Shown here one piece after another: positions 11,733-23,385 of a DNA stretch of 64,000 bases. Position numbers and translations under genes: made by a program. The notes below the pieces were generated by a model. It had not been told where the DNA came from, ran no database searches, and saw only the letters and a list, made by a program, of their open reading frames with translations. Each line of letters starts with the position of its first letter. The stretch's first letter is position 1. The stretch comes from Flammula alnicola (Eukaryota; Basidiomycota; Agaricomycetes; Agaricales; Strophariaceae), in contig JADNRV010000002.1 of the NCBI GenBank assembly GCA_015499995.1, positions 1,116,001 to 1,180,000 on the forward strand, written 5' to 3'.

Positions 11733-12481
11733 ATGCAGCTCAAATTTGTTCTGACCGTTCTGGCTGCTTTGGTCCCACTTGCTGTGTCCACTTCTGTTGG
11801 TTCTCAAAGTTGCAAGAGCAACGAATTTAAGTACGTCAAGCATTTTGTGCATTCTCTGTGACGTTGCTTAAAGGGATCCAACAGATGGGAGGAAAAGAAC
11901 TGCTGCTTGCCGACGGGAGGACCCCAGAATCCTCCATCTCCTCCCAAGGGCACAGAATGCCCTCCTACCAGCTACTATTGGGAGCCCACGCAAGGCTGCT
12001 GCGCTCCTCGTCATCCCCCTCCTTCTAACCCCGCCCCGCCCCAGTGCCCCAAGAACTGGGATTGGCACAAATCCCTTTACCGATGCCAACCTACTCCTAC
12101 TCCCCCTACCCCACCCCCCAGCCATCCCTCCACCTACCCTGGCCAGGAGCATCACAAGCGTTCTGCGATTTTCAAAGCTCGCACAACCCTTTGCCCCTCT
12201 GGTCTCGACGCTTGCCCAGTTTCAACCCTGTCAGGAGATTACGAATGTCTTGATACCGCCATTGAGCTCGAATCCTGCGGTGGTTGCACCACCATGGGCA
12301 AAGGCCAAGATTGCACTAAAATCGAAGGCGCATGGAATGTTGGTTGTGATCAGGGCAGTTGCATTGGTGTGTTTTTCTCTGGTTACGTTTGTAGAAAAAG
12401 TTCTTACTTTCGGGTTCAGTCTACTCCTGCGCAGGCGGTTTCCGTCTTGGTGCTGACGGTAAATCTTGCATTCCGCTTTGA
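11733..12481 (+). CDS. priA: Secreted cysteine-rich protein with CPL1-like domain (PriA type)
   Basis: The predicted protein is 213 residues, from exons 11733-11830, 11885-12366 and 12420-12481. It opens with a clear signal peptide (MQLKFVLTVLAALVPLAVS), then a proline-rich region with paired cysteines (NCCLPTGG, GCCAPRHPPPSNP), and ends in a CPL1-like domain: CPSGLDACPV, ELESCGGCTTMGKGQDC, GAWNVGCDQGSC and a final VYSCAGGFRLGADGKSC. This layout matches PriA of Lentinula, a protein linked to fruiting primordia and metal handling, and CPL1-domain virulence-type proteins of other basidiomycetes. Location is likely extracellular or in the cell wall. The exact role is not known from the sequence. 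Confidence 0.9.
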
Positions 12482-13040
12482 TTTACTTGGCCAACAATGT
12501 CATGTCACGACGACGAGACTTTTGGATCCCCATTATCCTGTGTCCTACGGCATATTCCAGAATCCACTTGGACTTTTGTTTTTCATTCGGACAAACTACT
12601 AACATTCCTGCCGCTTGTTTCCACGTATCTACGGTCCAGCTATACATTTCTACTCTTATCCTTATTACCGCGTGTTACCTTGATGCGTAGTTTCTGTGCC
12701 CGTGAAGTGCGGTCTTTGACCCCTTAGTCATTGACCTTCTTCTAATACCAGGAGCAGTTATTTGCTGCGTTGCTCCTTCTTAGATCCTGACTTGTTATTT
12801 CAATGACATTTCTTTCGTGTCTTTTACAAGTTTTTAAGTGGGCTAAAATCGATCACATGATTAACGCGCCTTGCTTAATCAAGAGCAAAGAGACGCAAAT
12901 ACGGCGTGCTGGTATAAGAGTCGCTTTGGATACATTCTTGCATTAATCCTCTCTTTCTTCCCCTCTACCACCCCGCCCTTACTTAAATCCAGTCTCAGCG
13001 CTAGTCGCGGACTTAATCTCACAGTATCTTTCTTTCCACC
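12482..13040. other. Intergenic region between the two secreted-protein genes
   Basis: Pyrimidine-rich sequence before 13041 is typical of a fungal core promoter, and GGTATAAGAG near 12910 could be a weak TATA element. No gene is visible. Confidence 0.4.
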
Positions 13041-13880
13041 ATGTCTCCTTATGCTCGCCCATTGCGTCTGGTATTGCAGGCCGTCGCCCTTCTCGATATC
13101 CTCTTTGCCACCGTGTCTGTGACGGCCACGCCCATACCTTTACCTTTTCCTCTGGTGGCAGCAGATTATTCTCTTGGTCTGGTTTCTGTCAATCGTTCCA
13201 TTTCTCAGGTTACTGGCGGAAGACCGGATGCCCTCCGACAACCTAGGCCCTCTGTTCGTTCTCGGTATGCGCGGGCTGTTGATGAACTGGCCGACTTGTA
13301 TCATTATTACGATCTTACGAAACAAAACGCCAATGCTCTCGGTAAGCCACACGTTTCCACTCCCAGACCTTGAACGTGCTGATCGCCTGTAGATACCCTC
13401 GCTGCCCAGTCCGCCAATGTGGACAACAACGACGACTTCCAACAGCAATATGCCTCTGAGCTCTCTGCATTCAACACCAACCTGTCTGGCTTCAAGGATA
13501 CTCTGGCACAAATCCCCTCTGACAAAGGGCTGGCTAATTACGACCGTACGAACGACCTCGAGACTCTCCTCAAGAACCTTATTAATGCCATTAAAAACAT
13601 CTTGAGTTCGACAACTAGCGTCGTCTACAATCTGCCCATCGTTGGTCCTACATTGGGTCCCAGTGAGTCTTCAGCGAAGTATCATCGTCGCGCATTTCTG
13701 ATATACTTCTCCACAGTTGTCTACGACATCAAGTGCTTAATTGACGGGATAATGAATGCCACAGAAGACTTCAGCGATGCGACAATCAACGAACTCCAAC
13801 CTCTGTTGCAAGCTCTTCTCGGAATGACCGTGTCGACTGCGTGTAAATCTGGCGTAGTAGTGGCAGGGCTGTGCATCTAG
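13041..13880 (+). CDS. Predicted secreted protein of unknown function
   Basis: The predicted 244-residue protein comes from exons 13041-13341, 13393-13662 and 13717-13880. A hydrophobic stretch (residues about 8-30, VLQAVALLDILFATVSVTA) acts as a signal peptide or anchor. The rest is helical and polar, with few cysteines until KSGVVVAGLCI at the very end. I do not recognise the family. The last intron (13663-13716, 54 nt) has no stop codon and keeps frame, so its retention would give an 18-residue insert. It lies beside another secreted-protein gene in the same direction. Confidence 0.75.
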
Positions 13881-14226
13881 ACTCCTTTCTCCGTTATTCG
13901 TGTTACATATTTGTGTTACACCATTATCTATGACGCCCGCCCGCATTCGCGCATACATTTGTATCCACTACAGTATCAACCTCTATCCACTATCAATTAT
14001 CACTACTCCCTACAGCTGTTTTGTAATCCATGCATCCTGCAATGTTTCTCTCGTCATCTAGATGCGACTGAAATGAATTACAAGGCATATCACGCGAATT
14101 CCCAGCGGCCATCCGATTGTTGACCGCAGGAGCTTGCTACTTGTTTTGTGCAGTGCGCAGCAAGAAGATCGCATATACCGTTGATTGCTAGATCGGTTAT
14201 AGTTCTGTTTGGCCAGCGTGACGATA
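13881..14226. other. Convergent intergenic spacer
   Basis: This lies between two 3' ends. No gene, repeat or RNA is visible. Confidence 0.4.
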
Positions 14227-15036
14227 CTACTCGTCTGCTAACCATTTCTCGGCAATTGCACCTACAAATGGCGCATGAAAGTGGACTAAGCCATTCTGAG
14301 AAGCGTCACGATACGCAAAGAAGCTTGAAGACAATTGCTAAGTTAAAAGTGCACACAGAAGGCAAGAGTAACTCACCCTACAAAGAGTTGAATGGCGATG
14401 ATGGTTAATGTACATAAAGTCTTGATCCAGGAAGGAAAATGTGCTATTGAAAGCAGCATCCTAATTAAAACCAGTGGCGTTGTTAAGAGAGCTGACTGGT
14501 AAGCTAGAAAATGCAGCAATTGAGTATGAATGCAGAGTGTTTCGGGAGAAGATCTACCATGAAATCGAACGTAGTCATTTTGTGTTTCAAGAATCAACAG
14601 GGCAAGGGCTGTAATAAAGATAGATTCATTATCATGTTCAGGAAGTTGGAACAGACCCTTGACGAGAAAGGACATACCTGAAACTGGTCCTAAAAGATAG
14701 GCACACAAGGCTAGAATATCCACTCGCCAGCCATACGTCGTTTCCCATTGGTTTGTGGGTGGGTCCTCATCGGAAACAGCTGAAGGTCCCCCGGACCTCG
14801 ATGAATTGAAGGTAGGAATGCCTCCCGATTGGTAGGAGCTTTCGACAGGAGGGGTCTGAAACCAGGCACTGCCTGGTGGTTTTGAGACGGAAGGCGTTGA
14901 CGGGTGGTCAAATTCATCAGGCGGAGGAGTCTGTGTATCAGCACGAAACGTCAGAAATTTACTTATTCATTAACAACACACAGAGGATTGGGATTCTCAC
15001 ATAGGCCGCAAAAGAGGCAAATTGGGACGCGCTCAT
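14227..15036 (-). CDS. UPF0132/DUF4870 family integral membrane protein
   Basis: The predicted 187-residue protein comes from exons 15001-15036, 14678-14930, 14558-14608, 14377-14503 and 14227-14323. A disordered proline- and serine-rich N terminus (about 85 residues) leads into WETTYGWRVDILALCAYLLG, ILETQNDYVRFHAYQSALL and a third hydrophobic segment, then FFAYRDASQNGL and an IAEKWLADE tail. These are hallmarks of the small Tic20-like UPF0132 family, with about three membrane spans. Its biochemical role is unknown. It shares a 469-bp divergent promoter with RPS24. Confidence 0.88.
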
Positions 15037-15505
15037 CTTTGTTCCCTCGAAGGTGGTATAATGTTAAAGGTACCGGCTAGTATAATGTTAAATCTAGGAA
15101 TATAACTGCGTAAGTAATATGAGTAAAGAGGAATATGTCATACATACGCACATGATAGTATTTCTCCTGACCTTGTGTGATAAGGACAGGTGCTTAGGTT
15201 CAAGGCTATGGAGGATGTGAGTAAGTGGCTAACGAGGCTAGAACTAATTACGATTCAAGTAGGAACATTCCGAACAAGACGTGATCGTGTCAGATCAATT
15301 ATATAATCACGTAATCACGTGTTGAATACGGTGATACCCGATGTACTATGCAGTTTTCCTAAGCCACCGATTTCCACCTCAAGGTAGAACTACTCATTTC
15401 GGCACTGGCGACGACCGCAAGCACAAGGTATGGCCCATCGTGCTCTCATCTATGAAGCATAAGTAACTAACGTTTGTATGTAGTACCGGACCCTAGGCTT
15501 TCGAA
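15037..15505. promoter_or_regulatory. Divergent promoter region of UPF0132 gene and RPS24
   Basis: The 469 bp between two opposed start codons must hold both promoters. It contains repeated ATCACGT-type words near 15300-15320 (ATAATCACGTAATCACGTG). No separate gene is visible. Confidence 0.5.
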
Positions 15506-16158
15506 ATGGTGAGTTTCCGATCTTGAACCTATGGTCGCGTGAAATAGAAAGAAATTTGGTGCAACTGTCAAATGGTGTTGGGCGCGAGGATCTCTGCGAG
15601 ATGGGATTGGGTCGAGAATATAGCTAATTATGTTCGATTTAGGCCGACAATTCAGCCCCAATCACCCTCCGTACGAGGAAATTTATCACCAACCGTCTCC
15701 TCGCGCGCCGTCAATTCGTTGTTGACGTTCTCCACCCATCGCGCCCTAATGTCTCGAGAGCCGATCTCCAGGAAAAGCTCGCTGCTCTCTACAAAACCGA
15801 CAAGTCTCGCGTCGTCACTTTTGGACTTCGAACGCAGTTTGGTGGAGGACGAAGCACAGGGTTCGCGTTGATTTACGATGATGAGACGTCGCAGAAGAAG
15901 TTTGAGCCCAAGTACCGCCTAGTGCGGGTATGTCACCTGTTGCTTTCCATGCCGATTCCCCCTGATTATCTGTGTAGTCGGGACTCGCCTCCAAGGTTGA
16001 AAAGCCTTCCCGTAAGCTACGGAAGGAGCGCAAGAACCGTGCAAAGAAGGTCAGTTAACGCTTTATGACTCCTTAAATGCTCGCTTTTGACATTGTACCC
16101 TTAGCTCCGCGGTACCAAAAAGGTGAAGGCTGCAGAGCCCCCCAAGAAGGGAAAGTAG
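15506..16158 (+). CDS. RPS24: 40S ribosomal protein S24
   Basis: The predicted 137-residue protein comes from exons 15506-15508, 15643-15927, 15978-16049 and 16105-16158. The first coding exon holds only the ATG, as in many fungal ribosomal protein genes. The protein reads [57 protein letters not shown], then a lysine-rich tail ending in EPPKKGK. Length and sequence are typical of eS24, a small-subunit protein needed for 18S rRNA maturation. Confidence 0.96.
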
Positions 16159-16396
16159 TCAATATCCGTCGCTGTCCACTTGCTGCCTGCTCCACTTCTG
16201 TATGCATATTATGGTTATTCAAAAATATTATGCATATGCATGTCTTTCATCATCCATTCTTCTACATCATGTTATCAGTTGTCACAGAATTGAATCTACA
16301 GACACCTTGGAAGATGTCGATGAAATAATGCAATGTAAGAAGAACATAATATATGGGTATCATAAAATCGACAAGAAGATTAGAGTGCCTATTCCA

Positions 16397-17971
16397 TTAA
16401 AATCCAGACTTCTTGTGAATAATGTCCGGATCTTCCTGGTACTCCTCGGCAGAAACCCACATCTATAATGATGAGTTAGAGTGAATGTCAACGGAACCAA
16501 CTTCGACCCCACCTTTTTGAAGGTATTCAGACCAGCCAAGATAGATCCTCCAATCCATGTCGAATACTTTCTCTCGGGAGGAGCATAAATTTTGATTTTA
16601 ACATCCTTCAAAGCCAATTTCTTCACTTCGTTAAGCAATCGGTCCCCGAAGCCTAAAGGTTGATTGAGCAACAATGAATCCAGTAAAGGGAACGAACGAA
16701 CCCTTGCATAGGGTACTTCCTCCACTTAGAACGATGTTGGAGAATAAACTCTTTCGCAAGTCCAAATCTACCCGATTGATCGAATCGACCACAACCTGAT
16801 GCACGCCAGCATACTCTTGACCGATTAATTCGGGATTGAAGAGTATTTCAGGGGCACGGAAGCGTTCAGCACCGAGCTAATGGAAAAAGGGTGGTAAATG
16901 ACAAGCTTGATAATTCAAGGCGAAACACATACCTGAACAACGTTTCCGTCAGGCAGTCGGAACTCCTCTGTCCGGCCCGTGGCATCCTTTTCTTCCTTTG
17001 CGGGACTGAGGGCGACATAACAACATTTCTCCTTGATCGTACGAACAACCTCGCGTTCAGCTGTCGTGTGTAGGTGATGGCCAGATTTCCGGAGGAGTAG
17101 CTGAAGGTGATCGGTCACGTCTCTACGCCACCTTGAGCAAGAGAAAATATGACATGAGAAGTCATTTACCTTCCTGCTACATCAACACGACGAATAGCAT
17201 GAGGCATAGAGAATCCTTCGAAGACGGGGACGGCGTGCGTCACACCATCTCCTGAATCTAGTACGATGCCTGTCGTCCGCCCTGATGAATATCTGTTGGA
17301 ATAGCATCACTGGCTGCTAAGGGATTGCAAAGTTAACCACGTACAGTGACAGGACGGCTTGCACCGAGGTAAAGAGGGCTGGCACATTGAACGTGTCAAA
17401 AAATATCTGGGCTGCTACATCTCTGTTACTCCGAGGATTGAGAGGCGCCTCGGTGAGCAAGACGGGATGCTAATGTCATAGAACGTTAAGCACTAGGTTG
17501 GCAAGAAGAGCGAACAGCGCACCTCCTCGCTCAGCGTCCCAAGTTCTTCGGCATAGACCCAATTCCATATCCGCTCCATATCGTCCCAGTCCGTCACGAT
17601 ACCATGTTCCATCGGGTATTTTATCTTGAGCAGGCCCCGAAACTCTTGAGCACGTCGGCCAATGAATACATCTCCTTCCAACGCGCCGGCCATGACGCGT
17701 ATGTGTTTCGGTCGCCCAACACTAAATCATGAAATGGAGCTCGGTCAACACGAGGTGTTTGTACTGGATAACGGGCCTAACCGCGACGACGCACAAAGAC
17801 GGGAAGAAGCATTTAGGATGATCTTGTCCTGCAAATCCTGCCTTTATTGTACCAGAGCCCTTTTGAAGGAAATTGCGATTAACAAGAGATACATGATATG
17901 CAGTGAAAAAAACGGACATTGTCAATGACAACAGGTTGATTAGTGAGTACGTCGTCATATTCCCCAGACAT
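16397..17971 (-). CDS. ARP1: Centractin / actin-related protein 1 (dynactin filament)
   Basis: The predicted 378-residue protein comes from nine phase-consistent exons: 17918-17971, 17795-17859, 17523-17721, 17345-17469, 17170-17292, 16933-17122, 16702-16876, 16513-16652 and 16397-16462. Actin-fold nucleotide motifs are [36 protein letters not shown] and [18 protein letters not shown]. The C terminus [19 protein letters not shown] separates it from conventional actin (which ends in a KCF) and matches Arp1. It builds the short dynactin filament that links dynein to cargo. It is divergent from the neighbouring membrane-protein gene (173 bp between starts). Confidence 0.95.
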
Positions 17972-18144
17972 ATTGTTTCTACAATTATGGAGAGAATCTG
18001 TTGGCTGTTTGGGCCGTCACCGCCCGGTTTCGCGCCTGAAGAGATCTGTTGTTTAGGGGGGAGTACAAGACGCGTTCAAGCTCAGCCACTACTACTCAAC
18101 CCTTATTTGGTCAGTCCAAAACTACTTCCATTGCCAACACCATC

Positions 18145-18945
18145 ATGGCTCGTTCTGCTCTCCTCCTGTTGTCTCATATCCTTTTATATCTTTCGACTCT
18201 TTGTGTAAGGCCCTTTCTTTCTTGCGCAATCCCCCGTTCCTGACAATTTCTTGCAGATATCCGTCGAAGCTGGTTGGAAGAAATGGGAAGCGACCAACTT
18301 CTGTAAATGTGTGTAATACACGAGCTAACATCGGTTGGTACTTACTAAACTATCTCCTACACACGCAGGCATATGCTTCGGAACTGGTTATGCGATCATG
18401 CCCTTGACTATACCTGATAATCCTTCCCAACCATGCTTGTCATGCACAAAGCAATGGTGCTTGAATCAGAATCTACCAATCTGCGCGGGAGCCTCCCTGG
18501 GTAACACAAATCCAGATACTGCTACAGGAAAGGAAGGAGATGTTGAGGCGAGATGTTTTCGTAAGATTCCATTCCTAAACCTAATTTCATGTACATTAAA
18601 GCACTCCCCAGAGCGTGATTCACCCAGAGACCAACTTGTGGTCACTCTCTTCCTGCTCACGGTCTTTGGTCTTCTACTTGGTGCTGGTATCAAAAGCCGC
18701 ATACTCAAAGCTGGTCTTTCTACGGAACTTCCATGGAACCGAAGAAATCAGACGCGGTGGTGGGAGGTAAGTTGTTCGTTGCATCATATTCTACGAGCAG
18801 TAACCTCGACAATGATGTATAGCCTTGGATTCCTGGAAGGCATGAGGAACCGGATGCTCCTATGGGGCTCTCTAGATTTGGGATGAGTGCAGCAAATCCT
18901 GGGACTGGAAGGGGAGATTATGCTCCTGTCTCTGAAGAACGTTGA
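18145..18945 (+). CDS. Conserved fungal cysteine-motif membrane protein
   Basis: The predicted 193-residue protein comes from exons 18145-18204, 18257-18308, 18369-18560, 18612-18766 and 18823-18945. A signal peptide (MARSALLLLSHILLYLSTLC) is followed by a lumenal or extracellular cysteine motif, NFCKCICFGTGYAIMPL, and PCLSCTKQWCLNQ. One membrane span follows (LVVTLFLLTVFGLLLGAG), then a cytosolic tail ending in GDYAPVSEER. The arrangement is shared by uncharacterised type I membrane proteins of many fungi. Function is unknown. Confidence 0.85.
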
Positions 18946-19207
18946 ATATTGGGGGATCTTAGATGATTGACTCGGCACCTGTAATACTATATGATGTAGA
19001 AAATGGTTGTTCACATTGAAAAAGCGTTTATAGCAAGCTGCAATGGATGTCCGAGTCTTGGGAGGGGGAGTTGAGTTGGAGGAATATTCAATTGGCGAGT
19101 CAGGGCTCGGTGGCAGTGTCACGACCGCGAATCAGTCGTCACATGCTGTTCATGCTGCGACGGGTAGATCTTGGCTCCCAACCAGAACCTCTGATGATTC
19201 CGTACCA

Positions 19208-19611
19208 ATGGGTTCTCTCTGTTCGAAATCTTCAGCGCATGAGGGGGGCCATACTGTACTAGGCTCAGGTCCCGTCAATTCGAATTCAGGAGCTCGAAGC
19301 GTTCCCAGTGTCGCTTCTCCTCGTCCAGATCCCCGTGCCGCTGCGGCGGAAGCTGCAGAGCGTCGGTTGCAGGCGGTGAGCATCTCCCATCACGAACATG
19401 AACTCTTCCAGAAAATTTCCCCAGGCGCAAAAAAGGGGAACAAGTGCCGCGAACCCTAAGCAAGGCAAGCTTGCAAGCCAGTTGGCGAAACAAAATAGTT
19501 CGAAACCCGGGGCTCAACCTCAAGAGGAAGATAGGCTAGTGGTAAGCGCCCTAAAACGTGTCGTCTATTTGCTACAATCTTATGTGAAATTCCTTTGCCC
19601 AGTGGGATTGA
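19208..19611 (+). CDS. Small predicted N-myristoylated protein
   Basis: The predicted 97-residue protein comes from exons 19208-19375, 19425-19541 and 19603-19611; the last exon holds only the codons for WD and the stop. The start MGSLCSKSS fits the N-myristoylation consensus (Gly2, Ser6-like) with a palmitoylatable Cys5, suggesting membrane attachment. The middle is alanine-rich (DPRAAAAEAAERRLQ), followed by RGTSAANPKQGKLASQL and a terminal EEDRLVWD. This pattern recurs in small fungal proteins of unknown role. An in-frame upstream ATG at 19043 was rejected because it would bury the myristoylation motif. Confidence 0.75.
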
Positions 19612-20362
19612 AATCAAATACCGTATATTGAACGTTGTCTGCGGCGCGGACCTTGTTCGTCTTTGTTGCATGGGTCACACCGTACGATCTTCTCTCGAGA
19701 TGCCATCTAGGATGTTGCCAGCCCTCGCGCTCCCTCGTTTCCGGAATTTTTTTCTGAATTTCACTATAAATGGATGCGCTGCCTCGCTCGCTACACGTTC
19801 AAGTGACACCGGGCAACACCTGATGATAAGAATGTCCTGCAGTTAAAGATTTTGAGAATCGCGAGGCCGGAAATTCGATCCGAATAATTTTTTCTTTCTA
19901 TCTGTTCAGCGAATTGCTTGATCAGAGGCCTCATTGCATGAGCTTTAGCGGCTTTTTGATGTGGAATACTCACACGTCCGAAGAGATTGAAGAAGACTGC
20001 ATATTTTTATGTGATGCTTCCTGGGACCTGCGAAAGTCGGGATATTTTCTAGAGATGAGGATGATAAGATTTGACTGTATGGCAGTAAGTACGAGCCTTG
20101 TAGGTCGGCCATCAATAAAAGAACCCGGACCGGCACTGTGGAAAGTTAGGATGCCGGCGTGACCAACCTGAATTCTTACAACAACATGCAGCGCGGACAG
20201 ATAGCTGCTTGAGCCATTTTTGTCAAGTCGCTTGCGCTTCACTGGTGCGCAAAAACCTTTTTGGCTAATCCCTCAGCTACAAGTCAGTTCCTTCAGATCA
20301 CCGCAAGCGGAGCAGCGCTCACAAAGGACACGCGGAACAGCCGAATCCTGATTGTTTCGTAC
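19612..20362. other. Intergenic region before GPI2
   Basis: This 750-bp spacer holds short ORFs on both strands (for example 19914-20162) without recognisable domains or splice support. No gene is called. Confidence 0.4.
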
Positions 20363-21524
20363 ATGATCCAGCAGCAAACCCACGAGCCGCACAACTGGGA
20401 AAAGGTGCTCTGGAAAAGGCCTGCATACCCTGATAACTATGTCCCGCGAAGCCTGTTTCTTGCGTCGTCGCGAAGGAATCGTATGTGGTTCACATGCTTG
20501 TCTTCCCGAGACGATCACTTAAACCGCTTTGACAGCCAACCTTCGGCTGTACACCTACTGGCCCCTCGTTACCTTGTCATGTTCCATCACCCAACACCTT
20601 GCAATCATTTTTGTGTTCTTGGCAGTTTCGTGCGACTGAAGGAGCGCACTTTGGACCCTCGTTCCCTAGTATGCATCTCCGTATTGTGTTTTTTCATCGG
20701 ATACGCAACTTGGAATGCGCTTGATGGGAAAGGAGACAGCTCAGATCGACATTCAAATCGTTCGTGAATTTGTGAAGTGAATGCTTAACTATTAGTTACT
20801 GATTTATTTTTGTAGACCTGAAAACCTTGAAATCATCTATCATGATGTTTCTGGCTTTAATGTCGCTTTCCCCTGTTTTACGGACTTTAACTGCTGCTAC
20901 ATCTTCCGACTCTATCTGGGCCTTAGCCGCAGTCCTTTTTATTCTTAACGCCCTTCTTGCTGACTATACCGCTACGGAGCCTGAGAGCGCTCATGAAGGG
21001 TGAATTGACTTGTATTTCGTGCCAAGCATTTAGCTTAATACTCGCTTCCAGGCTTTCATCTGTGCTGTCCATGAACGCGGCTGTATCCGCGTCTGTAGTT
21101 TTAGCATCTCGCCTTGCAACAGATGTATCTGTCTTCGCGCTTATGCTGTTTTCCATCCAGTCATTTGCATTATTCCCAATGATTCGTCATCGCTTGCAGG
21201 TAGACTCAGGGCCCTTTCTCTTCTTCTGTTGCTTATTTATATCTTCCTAGTCATCGCCGATTGCTGCATGGCTGCTGATTACAATTGCCTTGTCAATTCT
21301 AGCTGTCTGGCTAGTGGCCGATCTATCGCGCACTGTTATGTGGTTGTACATTTCCATCCTATTTTTCGTCACCCTAATAGCCCCGGCTGTTCTCATTTGG
21401 GCGCAACGATACAAAAAGTGAGTGTCTTCTTTCAGGTCATGAAAACAAGAGTGAGTTGACATCTATGATATATTTTAGTATTATCCGCGGCCCATGGGAT
21501 GCAGCAATTCCTAAAGTTAACTAG
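20363..21524 (+). CDS. GPI2: GPI-GlcNAc transferase subunit PIG-C/Gpi2, with an apparent 1-base frameshift
   Basis: Gpi2 is a multi-pass ER membrane subunit of the enzyme that adds GlcNAc to phosphatidylinositol, the first step of GPI-anchor synthesis. Exons are 20363-20480, 20536-20759, 20816-20999, 21052-21199, 21251-21417 and 21479-21524. Hallmarks are WEKVLWKRPAYPDNYVP, SSIMMFLALMSLSPVLRTLT, SVLSMNAAVSASVVLASRL and the C-terminal NIIRGPWDAA. Inside exon 2 the frame changes at about 20621-20629: YTYWPLVTLSCSITQHLAII and FVRLKERTLDPRSL are both conserved but lie in different frames, as if one T were missing from a TTT run. All other exons are intact. With the base present the product would be about 295 residues. 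Confidence 0.85.
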
Positions 21525-21805
21525 ATCTGTAGTTCACACATTTAATTTTTTGTACGACAAAGCAGTAAATAGCATGATAATCCTAGAAAGCGGAGATATA
21601 TACAGGGTATGCAGATGGCAAAGCAATTCGACAAGAGGAGTATGGTACAACGGGGTGGGGTGAGATACAAAGGTATAAGTCAATGAGGTATATGCAACGA
21701 TGGATGTCTACATTAGCAATAACAGGCCAAGATTTGTCGAAAGGATTGGCTATAGATACAAGATCCTCCATGGATGAGTCTAATAAAAGGTAGGATGGTT
21801 ATAGA

Positions 21806-23385
21806 TCAGGGTGTTTCTGCGTCGATGTCTTCCTCTTCTAGGCGAGGTCGCTTGGAGCCAGTAGACCCTCCCATACCAATGCCTCTAGCTTCCAACACAT
21901 CCATTGCAACTCTAGCAGCACCTTCGGAAGTCTTTTTTGTTCTGGCGCGAGTGCGGCGAAGAGCTCCAAAGGCTTGGGCTTTGATCACGGCAACGGTGCA
22001 AGAAATGGACGTGGAACCAGGCGAAGGCGACCGTGAATTGGCAGGAATAGTATTACGCCGCGACCGAACGTGGGGGTCGTTGAAAGAAGGATCTCCGTCA
22101 CTATTAGCTTGGTCATGGTGTGAGCCATTTTCGCTTGGAGGAAGAATCGGCTGATGGTCGGCACCACTGTCTGGTCTGCGTCCCATTCGATAACGTGCTG
22201 CGTCGGCAGTTTGGCTCGTGAGAGAGATGTCAGCGGTTCCGCCATGGAGGGTCACTTCCGGACAGTGTGGAAGAGAATGTCGTCGGTAATCAAAGTCCGC
22301 ACGGTCCTGTCCTGCAGAAGGCTCGTGGAAAGTGAAAGGGAATGATGACGTCAGAGATATCGATGTAGATGAGCTTGGTGTAGACGTTGTAGGCGACATA
22401 GATCGCGAGTTTGGCATACTTTCGCCCATGTTCTGATGAAATCGATCTCCGTTCGGGAACACATAAGGCGCGCTGTCCAGCACAGAGTTCAGCGCTGCCT
22501 TTTGCTCGTCTCCTGAGAATCGTCCAGGGTATGTCGACATGTCCGTCGAGGTTAGAGAAGGTGATTCCACGTACGTTGGCGATTCAGAATGGGGAGGAGT
22601 TATGGATTCTCCGCTGTGCACGTCAGGAGGCAATGATGGCTGTCCCTGCCAGCGAGGGTCTCTTGAAGCGCCATGCATTGGATAAGAATACGGAGGGTAC
22701 TTCCCAACGCGATGATTGAGAGCCGATCCAGATGATCCGTCTGTCGAGATTTCATTGTTCGGAAAAGGCACTGTGGGCGACTGGTTCGAGAAATTGCTAC
22801 TGCTTGCTCCAGAAGTGTTGTAAGTTCCGTGGCATGCTGTTGAATCTTCTCCTCTGTATGCCAGTCCATTTCCATATGACTGTTGGAGGAGAGAAGCTGT
22901 TGGATGAGAAGAAAGGCCATTCGGTTGAGCGTGTCCTAAAAATGGCGATGATAGAGGCGGCGGAGGTAGATCGTCCGCCTCAGGTGCCGGTCCTCTCTTT
23001 CTCGTCTGGTGGTACAGGGCTCTGAAGAGTTTTTCTCGCTCCCGATTTTCATGACGAAGGCGAGCATTCTCTTGCCGTAACTCCATCGACTCGTTGCGGG
23101 ATTCTCGGCATGATTCCTGGAGTTGAATAACAACAGACTCTAAGCTCGTAACTGTATCGATGTGGGCCGTGAGTTGGATGGTGGCAGGCTCAAAGATTGA
23201 GGTTGATTACCTGTCTCCTCCAGGGTAGCGATGTAATTGGCGCGCCGGGCGCGGAACGCAGCTTGTGCATCTGCATTCTTCTTTTTTCTGAGGGCGACGT
23301 CGGACATACGGGATGTAGACTCCGAAGCAGGCTTTGAGTGGGAGTTGCTGTTGGATGGAGAGGGTATGGATGTGGACTTTGGCAT
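21806..23385 (-). CDS. bZIP transcription factor (Yap/Pap1-like basic region)
   Basis: The predicted 506-residue nuclear factor comes from exons 23211-23385 and 21806-23151. The basic region RKKKNADAQAAFRARRANYI has the Yap-type N-x2-AQ-x2-FR signature and is followed by a heptad-repeat zipper (IATLEETVTSLESVVIQLQ, then MELRQENARLRHENREREKL). The remaining ~380 residues are disordered and rich in serine and proline, with many potential phosphorylation sites, and lack the cysteine-rich domains of redox-sensing Yap1. The target genes are unknown. The promoter occupies 23386-24136. Confidence 0.88.
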
